Positions 9,708-18,550 of a stretch of DNA of 64,000 nucleotides are shown here, one piece after another. The notes beneath the pieces were generated by a model. That model was given only the letters and a program-made list of their open reading frames with translations. It was not told the origin of the DNA and ran no database searches. Source of the DNA: Lautropia sp. (GTDB taxonomy: Bacteria; Pseudomonadota; Gammaproteobacteria; Burkholderiales; Burkholderiaceae_E). Position 1 is the stretch's first letter. Each line of letters begins with the position of its first letter. Where the stretch lies: the NCBI GenBank assembly GCA_030527825.1, contig JAUNAC010000003.1:62001-126000 (forward strand), in the 5' to 3' direction. The position numbers were made by a program, and so were the translations under genes.

Positions 9708-11132
9708 ATGATCCAGCTCACTGCCGCCCAGGAGTTTGCACGCAGCCTTTATAGTTGGGGCTGGCGTCTGGCCGTGCCGGTGGTGGGGGGCTATCTGCTT
9801 TACCGCAGCCTGTGGCAGCCAGAATACCGCGCCCACTGGGATGAGCGCTTCGGCTTCTGGCGCGTTTCTCCCAGCACACTTGATACACAGAGCTATCACA
9901 CGGGTCAGGTGCGACCGTTGTGGGTGCACGCCGTGTCGGTGGGAGAAACGGCGGCTGTGCTGCCCCTGCTGCGTCTGTGTGCCGCCGCCTGGCCGGAGGT
10001 ACCGATCCTGCTGACTCATGGCACGCCGACAGGCCGGGAGACAGGTGCCATTCGGTTGAAGGATCTGTCAGGCCGTATCGCTCAGAGTTACCTGCCCTAT
10101 GACCTGCCTGGTGCCGTGGAGCGTTTTTTTCAACATTGGAACCCGGCGATCGGCCTCACGGTGGAAACCGAGGTCTGGCCTAATCTCGTGGCGGCAGCCA
10201 ACCGTCATTCGGTGCCTCTGGTTGCCATCAATGCGCGGCTTTCGCCCCGTTCGTTGGCCAGGGGAGAACGTTTCAGGACGCTGATCGAACCGGCTGTGCG
10301 GGGATACACGATGATTCTGGCCCAGACGCAGGACGATGCCCAGCGCATCGCCCGCCTGGGGCACCGTCCGGCGTTTGTGACGGGCAATCTGAAATTCGAC
10401 CAGCCGGCAGATTTTGTGCTGCAGGCCCGGGGGCGGGGGTGGCGCAGCCGCTTCGGCGAGCGCCAGGTGATCCTGGCAGCCAGCACCCGCGAGGGGGAGG
10501 AGGCGCTGGTTCTGGAGAGCTGGCAGCGCGCGCTGCGCACGCGTTCATCGGGTGAGCGCGCAGACGGCCTGCCGCCACTGCTCATCATCGTGCCGCGTCA
10601 TCCCAACCGGTTCGAGGCCGTGGCCAGACTGATTCAACGCCATACCGGCCAGCCCCCGATGCTGCGCAGGGCACTGGATGATCCTCGGAGTGACTTTTCT
10701 TCCTGTGCGGTACTCCTCGGGGATTCGATGGGGGAAATGCAGGCTTGGTATGCTGCGGCCGATGTTGCCGTCATGGGTGGATCACTGCTGCCTTTTGGAT
10801 CGCAGAACCTGATCGAGGCGAATGCGGCAGGCTGTCCGGTGGTGCTGGGGCCATCGGTGTTCAATTTCCAGCAGGCAGCCGAGGCGTCCATCCTGTTCAG
10901 TGCGTCGATTCAGGTGGAAAACCCGCGCGAAGCGGTTTCTGTCGCGCTGGAGCTGGCCGCAGACACGGCGCGACGAGGTGCCATGTCTGCGGCCGGGGCC
11001 GCTTTTGCCCAGTCACACCGTGGTGCGCTGGAGCGGACGCTGGAGGCTTTGGCTCCCTTGCTGGAGGCGGCTCTGGGTCAGCCTGTGGCACCGCTGGTTA
11101 ATGCGCGGCCGCAGGCTGTAACCGAGGGGTAG
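9708..11132 (+). CDS. waaA: 3-deoxy-D-manno-octulosonic acid (Kdo) transferase
   Basis: WaaA (KdtA) adds Kdo to lipid A precursor at the inner membrane, an essential lipopolysaccharide core step. The 474-residue protein is a GT-B glycosyltransferase of family 30. It has an N-terminal membrane anchor (WGWRLAVPVVGGYLLY), the VHAVSVGE motif near residue 75, TVETEVWPNL near residue 153, and INARLSPRS near residue 176. The C-terminal GGSLLPFGSQNLIEAN motif near 355 is characteristic. The ATG at 9708 is chosen; a GTG at 9678 would add ten residues. Its 3' end overlaps the 3' end of the convergent tolC-like gene by 35 bases. Confidence 0.96.
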   Translation: MIQLTAAQEFARSLYSWGWRLAVPVVGGYLLYRSLWQPEYRAHWDERFGFWRVSPSTLDTQSYHTGQVRPLWVHAVSVGETAAVLPLLRLCAAAWPEVPILLTHGTPTGRETGAIRLKDLSGRIAQSYLPYDLPGAVERFFQHWNPAIGLTVETEVWPNLVAAANRHSVPLVAINARLSPRSLARGERFRTLIEPAVRGYTMILAQTQDDAQRIARLGHRPAFVTGNLKFDQPADFVLQARGRGWRSRFGERQVILAASTREGEEALVLESWQRALRTRSSGERADGLPPLLIIVPRHPNRFEAVARLIQRHTGQPPMLRRALDDPRSDFSSCAVLLGDSMGEMQAWYAAADVAVMGGSLLPFGSQNLIEANAAGCPVVLGPSVFNFQQAAEASILFSASIQVENPREAVSVALELAADTARRGAMSAAGAAFAQSHRGALERTLEALAPLLEAALGQPVAPLVNARPQAVTEG

Positions 11133-12525
11133 TAGCGTTGGGCGCAGGCTTGGCAGGGGCTTGCAGATAGGTATCCACGGCGGCGATGTCAGCATCATTG
11201 AGAGATCCGACCGCCGCCTTGAGGCGCAGCTGGTTCAGCAGAACGGCATAGCGTGTAGCGGCCAGATTCTGGCGCGCCTGAAAAAGCTGTTGCTGGGCGT
11301 TGAGAACGTCGATGGTGATACGGACGCCGGCCCGGTAACCAACATGGTTGGATTGCAGGGCCAGCTGGCTGGAGCGTACGGCTGCCTGAAGGGCCTCGGC
11401 CTGCTGCAGACTGCTCTGCAGCGCCAGGAACAGTTCTCGCGCCTGCTGGGTGGCACCACGACGGGCGGCTTCCAGCTGGCTTTCCCGTTGTGACAGTGCC
11501 GCCATGCTGGCGCGCTCCTGCGCCATCAATCCCCCTCCTGCATAGAGCGGCACCTGCACCTGCAGGGTGGCAGAGGCGTCATGACTGCGGTTGACGGGTG
11601 TGCCTGCAGTCAGGTTGGTCTGGCCGTGGACGCCACCCAGCTGGGAGACGATGCTCACGGTGGGATAATGGGCCGCGTGGGCAGCCGTCAATCCATGTCG
11701 CGCGGCCTGGACGCCGATTTCGGCCTGACGGACCAGAAAGCTCTGTGTCCGAGCCTCTCCCTCCCAGTATGACTGGGGATGGGTGGGCATCTGCGGCAGG
11801 CGGGCATCCAGGGCCAGCCGCTGCAGCCCGCTGGCCGGCAGGCCGGTCAGCTGGGTGAAGGCTGCTTCGCGTGCCTGCAGCTGGTTGCGTGCTTCTGCCT
11901 GCTGGGCGCTGTTCAGGTCCAGGCGGGCCTGAGCTTCCTGCTGGTCGGTGATGGTGGCACTACCCGCTGCAAAGCTTTCCTGGGCGGCGATGAATTGCTC
12001 ATGGATGGCTGCGCGCTGTGCCTGGGCCACATCCAGCGCGTCCTGGGCAGACAGGACGGCGAAATAGCTGGCGGCCACCTGCTCGGCCAGCGTCTGCAGA
12101 GCCTGGGCCAGTTGACTTTGGGCCAGTTGTTCCCCGGTCTGAGCCTGTTCCACCCGCGCCGTGTCCTGCGGGCGGTAGAGTGGAATGGTCAGATTGATCC
12201 CGGCCAGACGATTGTCATAGTGGCGGGTACCGGCTGCATCGGTGTGCAGGCGTCCGGTGGTGGTGCTGGCCTGGGCACCGAGCGACGGCTGCAGGGCGGC
12301 GCGGCTGGCTTGCCGCTGCTGCCGGCTGATGTCTACCTGCAGCAGCGCAGCCTGGACGGTCGGATCCTGACGTCGGGCAGCGGCAAGGGCCTCCTGCAGG
12401 GTCGTGGCCTGGGCGGTACTCATGTTCAGCATGGTGGCCCACAGCAGCCCCGCCACCACCAGTGCCAGTCGGCTGGCGAGGGGTGAGCCATGGGCGCCGG
12501 ATGCGTGGGGATGAGTCTTGGTCAT
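11098..12525 (-). CDS. TolC-family outer membrane efflux channel
   Basis: This 475-residue protein is an outer membrane channel of the TolC family used by type I secretion or tripartite efflux systems. A signal peptide spans about residues 15-40 and ends near AQATTLQEAL, the usual start of the mature TolC repeat. The protein is rich in Ala and Gln and has two long helical repeats around residues 45-220 and 240-450. The second repeat contains YRAGVRITIDVLNAQQQLFQARQ in two pieces, typical of TolC. It is last in a run tetR-pcm-rhodanese-tolC with 12 bases or fewer between genes. No inner membrane pump or adaptor is beside it, so its partner must lie elsewhere. Confidence 0.93.
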   Translation of the reverse strand: MTKTHPHASGAHGSPLASRLALVVAGLLWATMLNMSTAQATTLQEALAAARRQDPTVQAALLQVDISRQQRQASRAALQPSLGAQASTTTGRLHTDAAGTRHYDNRLAGINLTIPLYRPQDTARVEQAQTGEQLAQSQLAQALQTLAEQVAASYFAVLSAQDALDVAQAQRAAIHEQFIAAQESFAAGSATITDQQEAQARLDLNSAQQAEARNQLQAREAAFTQLTGLPASGLQRLALDARLPQMPTHPQSYWEGEARTQSFLVRQAEIGVQAARHGLTAAHAAHYPTVSIVSQLGGVHGQTNLTAGTPVNRSHDASATLQVQVPLYAGGGLMAQERASMAALSQRESQLEAARRGATQQARELFLALQSSLQQAEALQAAVRSSQLALQSNHVGYRAGVRITIDVLNAQQQLFQARQNLAATRYAVLLNQLRLKAAVGSLNDADIAAVDTYLQAPAKPAPNATTPRLQPAAAH

Positions 12526-12537
12526 GAGATTTACCGC

Positions 12538-12861
12538 TCAATAGCGGGGCACGGAAGGATCCTGTTCCACCGACCAGGCATCCAGCCCTCCCTTCAGGTC
12601 ATGCACATCACTGAAACCATGGTGGCTCAGAAAATGCACCGCCTGCAGGCTGCGCATGCCGTGGTGACAGATGCAGACAATGGGCTGGTCGGGATCGGTA
12701 TCGGCCAGCAGGGTTCCCAGCATGGCCAGGGGCACGTGACGGGAAGCGTCCAGATGGGCGTGTTCGAATTCCCATTCCTCGCGTACGTCGAGCAGCAACG
12801 GTGCAGGACGGTGCGGATCAGCCAGCCAGCTGGCCAGTTGGGCAGGAGAGAGGCGGCTCAC
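12538..12861 (-). CDS. single-domain rhodanese-like sulfurtransferase
   Basis: The 107-residue protein is one rhodanese domain. It contains LLDVREEWEFEHAHLDASRHVPL near the N terminus (read in two parts), and the active-site loop CHHGMRS near residue 65 with the catalytic Cys. The small loop size is typical of GlpE/PspE-type proteins that transfer sulfane sulfur. The start is a GTG six bases after the pcm stop; no other start is plausible. It lies in an operon between pcm and tolC. Physiological sulfur acceptor unknown. Confidence 0.9.
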   Translation of the reverse strand: MSRLSPAQLASWLADPHRPAPLLLDVREEWEFEHAHLDASRHVPLAMLGTLLADTDPDQPIVCICHHGMRSLQAVHFLSHHGFSDVHDLKGGLDAWSVEQDPSVPRY

Positions 12862-12867
12862 AGGCGT

Positions 12868-13536
12868 TCAGAAATGGAAGTGACTGACAGGAGGGAAGCC
12901 TTTCAGGGCCGGGGCCATCGTTTCGAACAGATTCAGGGGAACCACGCCGTCGTCTGTGCGGGTGTAGAGGCGGGCTTCCATGACTGGCGCTTCGCCCACA
13001 AAGCAGAACAGCCGACCTCCGGCTTTCAGGCGGGCGATGAGGGGCTGCGGATCTTTTTCGACGCCACCGGACAGAATGATCACATCCCAGCGGGCGTCCG
13101 TATTTTGCAGTGCCTGCTGTCCGTCACCGGTGTGGATCGGCAGGTCGGTCAGGCCGGCGCGTGCCAGATTGGCGGCTGCGAATTCGGCCAGAACCGGGTC
13201 GATTTCCCAGGTGCTGATATGACGGCTGCATTGGGCAGCCAGGGCCGTGCCATAGCCCGAGCCGGTGCCGATTTCCAGGATGCTGTCCGCGGGCTGGATG
13301 TTCAGTGCCTGCAGGATACGGGCCTCGACCTTGGGAGCCAGCATGACCTGTCCGGAGATGTGCTGCTCCACATTGAGGGGTACCTCGGTATCGGCAAAGG
13401 CCATGCCGCGCCAGGCGGGCGGGACGAAGTCCTCGCGATGAACGTCGGCCAGAATACCCAGGACGCGGCTGTCGTTCACCCGCCAGGGGCGTATCTGCTG
13501 TTCAATCATGTTGAGGCGGGCTTGCTCAATATTCAT
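12868..13536 (-). CDS. pcm: protein-L-isoaspartate O-methyltransferase family protein
   Basis: Pcm uses S-adenosylmethionine to methylate L-isoaspartyl residues in damaged proteins and allows their repair. The 222-residue sequence has the SAM-binding motif LEIGTGSGYGTALAA near residue 85 and a downstream WDVIILSGG motif near 145. The latter is a variant of the usual post-I/motif II segment, so catalysis on isoaspartate should be treated as likely rather than certain. This genomic neighbourhood (beside tolC and waaA) is seen in related betaproteobacteria. Its ATG overlaps the tetR stop (ATGA), showing translational coupling. Confidence 0.85.
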   Translation of the reverse strand: MNIEQARLNMIEQQIRPWRVNDSRVLGILADVHREDFVPPAWRGMAFADTEVPLNVEQHISGQVMLAPKVEARILQALNIQPADSILEIGTGSGYGTALAAQCSRHISTWEIDPVLAEFAAANLARAGLTDLPIHTGDGQQALQNTDARWDVIILSGGVEKDPQPLIARLKAGGRLFCFVGEAPVMEARLYTRTDDGVVPLNLFETMAPALKGFPPVSHFHF

Positions 13537-14351
13537 GGTTTGCAGCTCAGAGTAGGAAGTGACGAAGGGAAAAAAGAGCGGGAGCGATGCGCGGGATCGG
13601 CTGGCGGTTCCTGCCCTGTCTGATGGCCGAAAGCAGGATCTTTCGCATCGGATGCTGGCGGATATGGGCCGGCAACCGTGGCGGGTGTGCTCTGGTTGGC
13701 CCGCAGCAGCATCAGGATCAGTTCAGCGTGGTGGCGAATGAAGTTTGCCGGGTCAACCAGAGGGCTGCAGCACCGCCCTACGGAGTAGGTCCAGACCAGC
13801 TTGAGTATTAGCGGCGCCATGATCAGGTGGGCGGTGGTGTCCAGATCGCAGGTCTGGCGAAATTCCTGGCGTTCGATGCCACGCTGCACCAGCTGACGGA
13901 TGACGGCGTGTGATGTCGAGGCGACTTCGTCGTTGAAGAATCGCGCGATTTCTGGAAAGTTGCTGGCTTCGCTGAGGATCAGCTTCATGATGCCACCAAT
14001 CTGGGGCTTGCTGAAGCAATTCCACCAGCCCTGCAGAACCTCCACCATCAGCTCTTCGCTGCTGCCGTTGGCCTGGTCGATGGTGTGGCGAAACTGTTCG
14101 ATGACCGGGATGATCTTGACGCGCACCACCGCCTTGAAAAGGTCTTCCTTGCCGGCATAGTAGAGATAGAGTGTGCCCTTGGACACACCGGCGCGGGCCG
14201 CCACATCGTCCAGCCTGGCCGCTGCAAAGCCCCGGGCCACAAAAATGTCCAGCGCGGCGTCGAGCAGCTCGCCTGGCCGCTGTTCCTTGCGGCGTTCCCA
14301 GGCGCGCTGGCGTCTGCGTTTGTCGGTTGTGGGTGAGAGTGTATTGGTCAT
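13533..14351 (-). CDS. TetR/AcrR-family transcriptional regulator
   Basis: The 272-residue protein has a basic N-terminal tail and a TetR helix-turn-helix at about residues 25-72. It includes ARLDDVAARAGVSKGTLYLY, the recognition-helix region, followed by AGKEDLFKAVV. The C-terminal half is the ligand-binding domain; it ends in a low-complexity Pro/Ser tail. It is the first gene of an operon with pcm, rhodanese and tolC. A perfect 9-4-9 inverted repeat sits two bases before its start codon, next to a good sigma70 promoter. Autoregulation and control of tolC by a small ligand are therefore likely. Confidence 0.92.
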   Translation of the reverse strand: MTNTLSPTTDKRRRQRAWERRKEQRPGELLDAALDIFVARGFAAARLDDVAARAGVSKGTLYLYYAGKEDLFKAVVRVKIIPVIEQFRHTIDQANGSSEELMVEVLQGWWNCFSKPQIGGIMKLILSEASNFPEIARFFNDEVASTSHAVIRQLVQRGIERQEFRQTCDLDTTAHLIMAPLILKLVWTYSVGRCCSPLVDPANFIRHHAELILMLLRANQSTPATVAGPYPPASDAKDPAFGHQTGQEPPADPAHRSRSFFPSSLPTLSCKP

Positions 14352-14352
14352 G

Positions 14353-14374
14353 TTAATGACTTTTTAGTCATTAA
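14353..14374 (-). promoter_or_regulatory. TetR-type operator, perfect inverted repeat
   Basis: Arms TTAATGACT (14353-14361) and AGTCATTAA (14366-14374) are exact reverse complements, separated by TTTT. The 22-bp dyad has the size and symmetry of a TetR-family operator. It lies between the -10 box and the ATG of the tetR gene, so a bound repressor would block transcription. Confidence 0.82.
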
Positions 14375-14402
14375 TATAGCGTCGTTTGCTGCATGTGGTC
14401 AA
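14373..14402 (-). promoter_or_regulatory. sigma70-type promoter of tetR-pcm-rhodanese-tolC
   Basis: On the minus strand, TTGACC (14402-14397) and TATATT (14378-14373) each match five of six consensus bases with an 18-bp spacer. The -10 box overlaps the operator by two bases. The -35 box overlaps the last four bases of the upstream K+ channel gene. Confidence 0.68.
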
Positions 14403-16135
14403 TGGTTCTCGGTGTGATGGGTAGCCTGTGTCTCCTGTCGGGCACGCCACCATGCGTCCAGCCGGCGAAACAGCCAGCCACGCGGTCTCTGTATACCAGT
14501 GCGGATATAGTCCACAGCCAGCGGGTCGACCAGGAAGTTCATCTGCAGCAGGCGGGCGTTTTCCAGCCCCATGAAGAGAAGCTGGTCGCCTGGCCGCAGC
14601 TCGGTACTGGCCTTGGGCAGCAGGGTTCGTTCGCCCCGGCGCAGCAGCATGACGGCCAGGGCGGTCAGGCGGGTCTCGTGGTGGCGCGGATCGCGCAGGA
14701 TCTGTTCAATGGTCAGAGCACACCCGCCTCGATTGCGAAAAAAGGCGTTGAAGAGCCCTGGCTGTGTGGGATCACAATGAAAGGCCCAGTTACGGGGAGC
14801 GGCATTGCCCACGGTGGCCATGATCTGTTCAATGACCTGGCTGGCTGCCGTGTTGCCGCGTTGCCGGATCAGGTTAATGAATTCTCCCAGCAGCGGTGTC
14901 TTGAGTGTCTGCAGGATTTCACGTACCACCAGCTGGGATTGAACCACCCGAAGGTTGGCGCGTGCAGCGTCGATCAGCAGCCGGTCGGCCGACTGGTTCT
15001 GGCGAATGATGACGTAGATATCCGGATTCAGACGCCGTGCAATCGTGGTCACACTGAGATTGATCGTGTCATTGTCCGTCCCGGCGACCAGGACGCTCGC
15101 CCGCGCCACCCCGGCGGCCTTGAGCGAGCCTTCCGAGTTGTCACCCCGCTGCAGGCGGGCTTCACCGGCCAGATCGCGATCCGGGTCAATGGCTTTCCAG
15201 GCGACCTGAGCCTCGTCCAGCGTGGCGGAGATGGTCTGACCAAAGCGGCCGTAGCCGATCAGCACCCAGCGTCCCTTGGGCAGGTTGATCCGCGTGGGAA
15301 TCGGGGCACCGGGGGCGGCCGTTACCCAGTCTTCCAGCCGTAGCACCTCGGGTGCGTCGATGTCGAGGGACAGGTTGGTGGCCAGCACCTGGAAGGGATT
15401 GATGGCATGGACATTGCCAAATGCCTGCAGATTGTTTGTGCCTTCGGCATCGGTGACCCGGGCGATGACCGTGATGTCGTCGCGCAGCAGCTTGGCGCCG
15501 ATGGCAATGGTCTGGTTGGCCGGTTCATCACTGGTCAGCGCTATGACACCCTGGCAGATATGGCGGTGGATGCCGGCATCTTTCAGGGCACCGGGATGGC
15601 TGGCGTCGGCTTCGAGAATCAGGGGGGGGCTGAGGAATTCATTCAGTGCAAAGCGGGTGGCACGTTCTCCGTCGATTTCCAGCACCACCATCCGGTGTCC
15701 GAGCTGATCCAGTGCCTGGGCCAGGGCCAGGGCGCTGCGGCCGGCACCGCAGATCACGAAGAAGGGTTCGGACAGGCGCCGGACCTGCCAGCGAAACACA
15801 TTGCGTGCCACAGTGCGCCGAAAGGCCCGGTCAGTGGTCATGGCGAATACCGAGCCGACGGCATAGGTCCAGGCAACCACCGACATGTAGATTGTGATGA
15901 TGAGCCAGGCACGCTGCTGATCGGAAAACGGGAAAGGCAATTCACCGAATCCGATCGTGGTGGCGGTGTAGCTCATCACGTAGGTGGCGTGAAAAAAGCC
16001 CATTCGCCAGGGGTGTCCGTCCGGATCAACGCCGGGGGCGATCGCCAGTCCGAAGATCGAAATGGCGTAGACCGCGATCAGGATGATCAGCGGCACCCGC
16101 AGGCGCCGCAGGATCATGTAGATGACATCTATCAT
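14399..16135 (-). CDS. K+ channel with two TrkA-N (RCK) domains
   Basis: The 578-residue protein has two N-terminal membrane helices, at about residues 14-34 and 75-98, flanking a pore loop. The selectivity filter reads TTIGFGE at residues 59-65, a variant of the classic TVGYGD. Two cytoplasmic RCK/TrkA-N nucleotide-binding domains follow, with ICGAGRSALALAQAL near residue 128 and LIGYGRFGQTI near 290. Each is followed by a TrkA-C-like segment. It probably conducts K+ under control of NAD(H) or another ligand. The next gene downstream, 18 bases before it in transcription, encodes a DUF6394-like membrane protein, a recurring pairing as far as I recall. Confidence 0.9.
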   Translation of the reverse strand: MIDVIYMILRRLRVPLIILIAVYAISIFGLAIAPGVDPDGHPWRMGFFHATYVMSYTATTIGFGELPFPFSDQQRAWLIITIYMSVVAWTYAVGSVFAMTTDRAFRRTVARNVFRWQVRRLSEPFFVICGAGRSALALAQALDQLGHRMVVLEIDGERATRFALNEFLSPPLILEADASHPGALKDAGIHRHICQGVIALTSDEPANQTIAIGAKLLRDDITVIARVTDAEGTNNLQAFGNVHAINPFQVLATNLSLDIDAPEVLRLEDWVTAAPGAPIPTRINLPKGRWVLIGYGRFGQTISATLDEAQVAWKAIDPDRDLAGEARLQRGDNSEGSLKAAGVARASVLVAGTDNDTINLSVTTIARRLNPDIYVIIRQNQSADRLLIDAARANLRVVQSQLVVREILQTLKTPLLGEFINLIRQRGNTAASQVIEQIMATVGNAAPRNWAFHCDPTQPGLFNAFFRNRGGCALTIEQILRDPRHHETRLTALAVMLLRRGERTLLPKASTELRPGDQLLFMGLENARLLQMNFLVDPLAVDYIRTGIQRPRGWLFRRLDAWWRARQETQATHHTENH

Positions 16136-16153
16136 GGGCGGGCAGGGGCGTGT

Positions 16154-16561
16154 CTAGCGTGTCTGACGCAGCGTCTCGCCGATCAGCAGGCAGACCGATA
16201 CCAGATTGGCCAGCAGCGCACCGCCCGAGAGCGAGACGATGATACTGACGGTATGGCCATCCAGCGGGTTGCCGGTCAGCTGTTCCACCCACATCCAGAC
16301 CAGCGAGGCAAAGATCAGTTGCAGGGTGGCGACCAGACTGGTGGCCAGGTGTGTGGCACCCATCTGGGTGCGGTCACCAAACTTGATGATCAGCGTAATC
16401 AGGTTGATGACAACAGCCATGAAAAGTTCAGCAGGGTGGTGAAAGTCCGGCCGGTCGATCTCACCCAGAAAGAAACCGAAGTTCAGGGTACAGGCCAGGA
16501 TCGTGAAGAAAGCAAAGACGACTTTTTCGAGATTCACGAGAGGCTCCGTGACAGGGGACAT
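16154..16561 (-). CDS. small membrane protein, DUF6394-like
   Basis: The 135-residue protein has about four membrane segments and a conserved look: NLEKVVFAFFTILACTLNF near the start, then FMAVVINLITLIIKFGDRTQ and GATHLATSLVATLQLI. I recognise this pattern as DUF6394, a family of unknown function frequently found beside ion-channel genes. It precedes the K+ channel gene by 18 bases and is surely co-transcribed, suggesting an accessory subunit or regulator of the channel. That role is an inference. Confidence 0.8.
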   Translation of the reverse strand: MSPVTEPLVNLEKVVFAFFTILACTLNFGFFLGEIDRPDFHHPAELFMAVVINLITLIIKFGDRTQMGATHLATSLVATLQLIFASLVWMWVEQLTGNPLDGHTVSIIVSLSGGALLANLVSVCLLIGETLRQTR

Positions 16562-16635
16562 GAGGGGGCGGCAGACAACCAGACGGATCTGGAAGCGCGT
16601 GGCTGCCGATGCTGAATGGGACAGGCAGCAGGCGC

Positions 16636-17505
16636 TCAGTCGGCATGGTACGCCAGCTGCCCGGGAAGGTGAACAGCCTGCCAGAAATGGTGCAGCGGGC
16701 CGCGGCCATGGCCGACATCCAGCAGGTCAGCGTGTTGCAGGGCGCCGTGGACATATTGTTTGGCGCGCAGGCAGGATTCGGCCAGTCCATGTTCAGGCCA
16801 GAGTGCTGCAATGGCGGACGACAGCGTACAGCCAGTCCCATGACCGTGCCTCGTTGTCAGTCGGGGTGCGCTCAGGCGCAGTATCCCTTCGGGCGTGCTC
16901 AGCAGGTCGATGGCGTCAGGCCGGGCAGCCACCGGATAGCTGGTCTTGTCTTCGCCGAGATGGCCGCCCTTGAGCAATACGTTGGCAACACCCAGGCTGT
17001 GCAGTCCTGACAGGCAGTCTTGCATGGCTGCTTCGGTAGCAGGCACCGGGCTGTTTAACAATCGTGCGGCTTCGGACAGGTTGGGCGTCAAGAGGCTGAC
17101 ATGGGGCAGCAGACAGCGACGAATGCGGTTCAGATCATTCTCATTCATGAGATGATGGTTAGTGCTCGAAACCATCACAGGATCGTATACTACAAAACGG
17201 GGGCGATAATGGGCCAGCGTGTCGGCAATGCACTGGGCGATGCCGGCATTGGCTACCATGCCGATCTTGACGGCAGATACCGTTACATCCGTAAAGACGG
17301 CATCGAGCTGGGCACGAACCAGATCCGGAGACAACGCGCTGATCCGGGTGACGCTGCGGGTATTCTGGGCGACCACAGCCGTGATTACCGCCATGCCGTA
17401 GGCGCCCAGTGCGCCGAATGTTTTCAGATCAGCCTGGATGCCGGCTCCTCCGGTGGGATCCGTGCCGGCAATGCTCAGGACATTAGGGGGTGGGTTTTCA
17501 GCCAT
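16636..17505 (-). CDS. thiD: hydroxymethylpyrimidine/phosphomethylpyrimidine kinase (ThiD-like), copy 1
   Basis: ThiD phosphorylates HMP and HMP-phosphate for thiamine synthesis; relatives phosphorylate pyridoxal-type vitamers. The 289-residue ribokinase-fold protein shows AGTDPTGGAGIQADLKTF at residues 13-30, AVKIGMVANAG near 87, and the ATP/anion-hole motif [13 protein letters not shown] near 235. The C terminus GRGPLHHFW is typical. A second, independent ThiD-like gene lies head to head 95 bases away. Both copies keep the catalytic motifs, so neither looks like a pseudogene. Which is the true ThiD and which has another pyrimidine or pyridoxine substrate is not decidable here. Confidence 0.85.
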   Translation of the reverse strand: MAENPPPNVLSIAGTDPTGGAGIQADLKTFGALGAYGMAVITAVVAQNTRSVTRISALSPDLVRAQLDAVFTDVTVSAVKIGMVANAGIAQCIADTLAHYRPRFVVYDPVMVSSTNHHLMNENDLNRIRRCLLPHVSLLTPNLSEAARLLNSPVPATEAAMQDCLSGLHSLGVANVLLKGGHLGEDKTSYPVAARPDAIDLLSTPEGILRLSAPRLTTRHGHGTGCTLSSAIAALWPEHGLAESCLRAKQYVHGALQHADLLDVGHGRGPLHHFWQAVHLPGQLAYHAD

Positions 17506-17600
17506 AGGCAGAGTTGTGTGGGCGAGAGGCCAGTCAGTAAAACCGTATTGTCCGATGATAGGATGCCGTGTATCACGGTACCCGTCTCTGGAGTTCTGCT

Positions 17601-18506
17601 ATGTCCCCGTCCGACACTGTGGGCGATGGTTCCCAAGGCTTGCCTGCCCGTACAAGTCCGCGCCCGGTACCGAACCTGCTGACCGTTGCGGGCGTGGATC
17701 CCAGCGGCGGAGCCGGGGTGCTGGCAGACATCAAGACGTTTTCGGCGCTGGGGGCCTATGGCTGCGCCGTGGTCTGTGCGCTGACGGCCCAGAATACCCG
17801 GGCTGTTACGGCCATTGAAGCGGTTTCGCCGGTCTTCATCCAGCAGCAGATCGACACGCTGTTCGATGATCTGCGGATTGACAGTGCCAAGCTGGGCATG
17901 CTTGGTTCTGCTCTGGTGGCACGGACCGTGGCAGACCGCCTGGAACCACTGCTGGCTGCGGGGCGCCTGCCGACGCTGGTGGTAGATCCGGTGATGGTCT
18001 CCAAGGGCGGTGATGTCCTGTTGCCCGCAGATGCGATCCGGATGCTGATCGAGGCCGTACTGCCGCTGGCGACCGTCATCACCCCCAATTTGCCCGAAGC
18101 GGCGCTGCTGCTGGCGCAGCGTGTGCCGGAGGATGTGGTGGCCATGCGTCGGATGGCCCAGCAGCTGCGCCGTCTGCTGGCCGATGACGAAAGACGCTGG
18201 GTGCTGCTCAAGGGCGGGCATCTGCCGGGTGACCCGGTTGATCTGCTGTTCGATGGTGACCGGATGATCGAGCTGGCCGGGCCGCGCATCCAGACCGACA
18301 ACGTGCATGGCACTGGCTGTACCCTGTCGGCGGCGCTGGCGGCGCTCATCCCGCAGACCGACAGCGTGCCGGATGCCGCCGCCGCTGCCCGGGACTACCT
18401 CAGCGGCGCACTGTCTGCCGCCGGACAGTTGACCGTGGGACAACGGATCCATGGCCGGGGGCACGGGCCTGTTCACCATTTCTATCACCTCTGGGCCGGC
18501 CGCTGA
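17601..18506 (+). CDS. thiD: hydroxymethylpyrimidine/phosphomethylpyrimidine kinase (ThiD-like), copy 2
   Basis: The 301-residue protein carries the same family features as the divergent copy: [18 protein letters not shown] near residue 28, [14 protein letters not shown] near 95, [15 protein letters not shown] near 235, and [12 protein letters not shown] at the C terminus. An earlier ATG at 17568 would add 11 residues; the ATG at 17601 gives a normal N terminus. The two copies have only moderate identity, so the duplication is old or one copy was acquired. It is followed after 44 bases by uppP on the same strand. Confidence 0.87.
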   Translation: MSPSDTVGDGSQGLPARTSPRPVPNLLTVAGVDPSGGAGVLADIKTFSALGAYGCAVVCALTAQNTRAVTAIEAVSPVFIQQQIDTLFDDLRIDSAKLGMLGSALVARTVADRLEPLLAAGRLPTLVVDPVMVSKGGDVLLPADAIRMLIEAVLPLATVITPNLPEAALLLAQRVPEDVVAMRRMAQQLRRLLADDERRWVLLKGGHLPGDPVDLLFDGDRMIELAGPRIQTDNVHGTGCTLSAALAALIPQTDSVPDAAAAARDYLSGALSAAGQLTVGQRIHGRGHGPVHHFYHLWAGR

Positions 18507-18550
18507 GGTCTTTGTTTGCGCGCAGGGCCAGGCAGAGTAACATCCTGCCC

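Noticed and set aside
15407..16615. 402-residue plus-strand reading frame opposite the K+ channel and DUF6394-like genes
   Set aside because: It lies fully opposite two real genes, has no motif or ribosome site, and is typical of antisense frames in GC-rich DNA.
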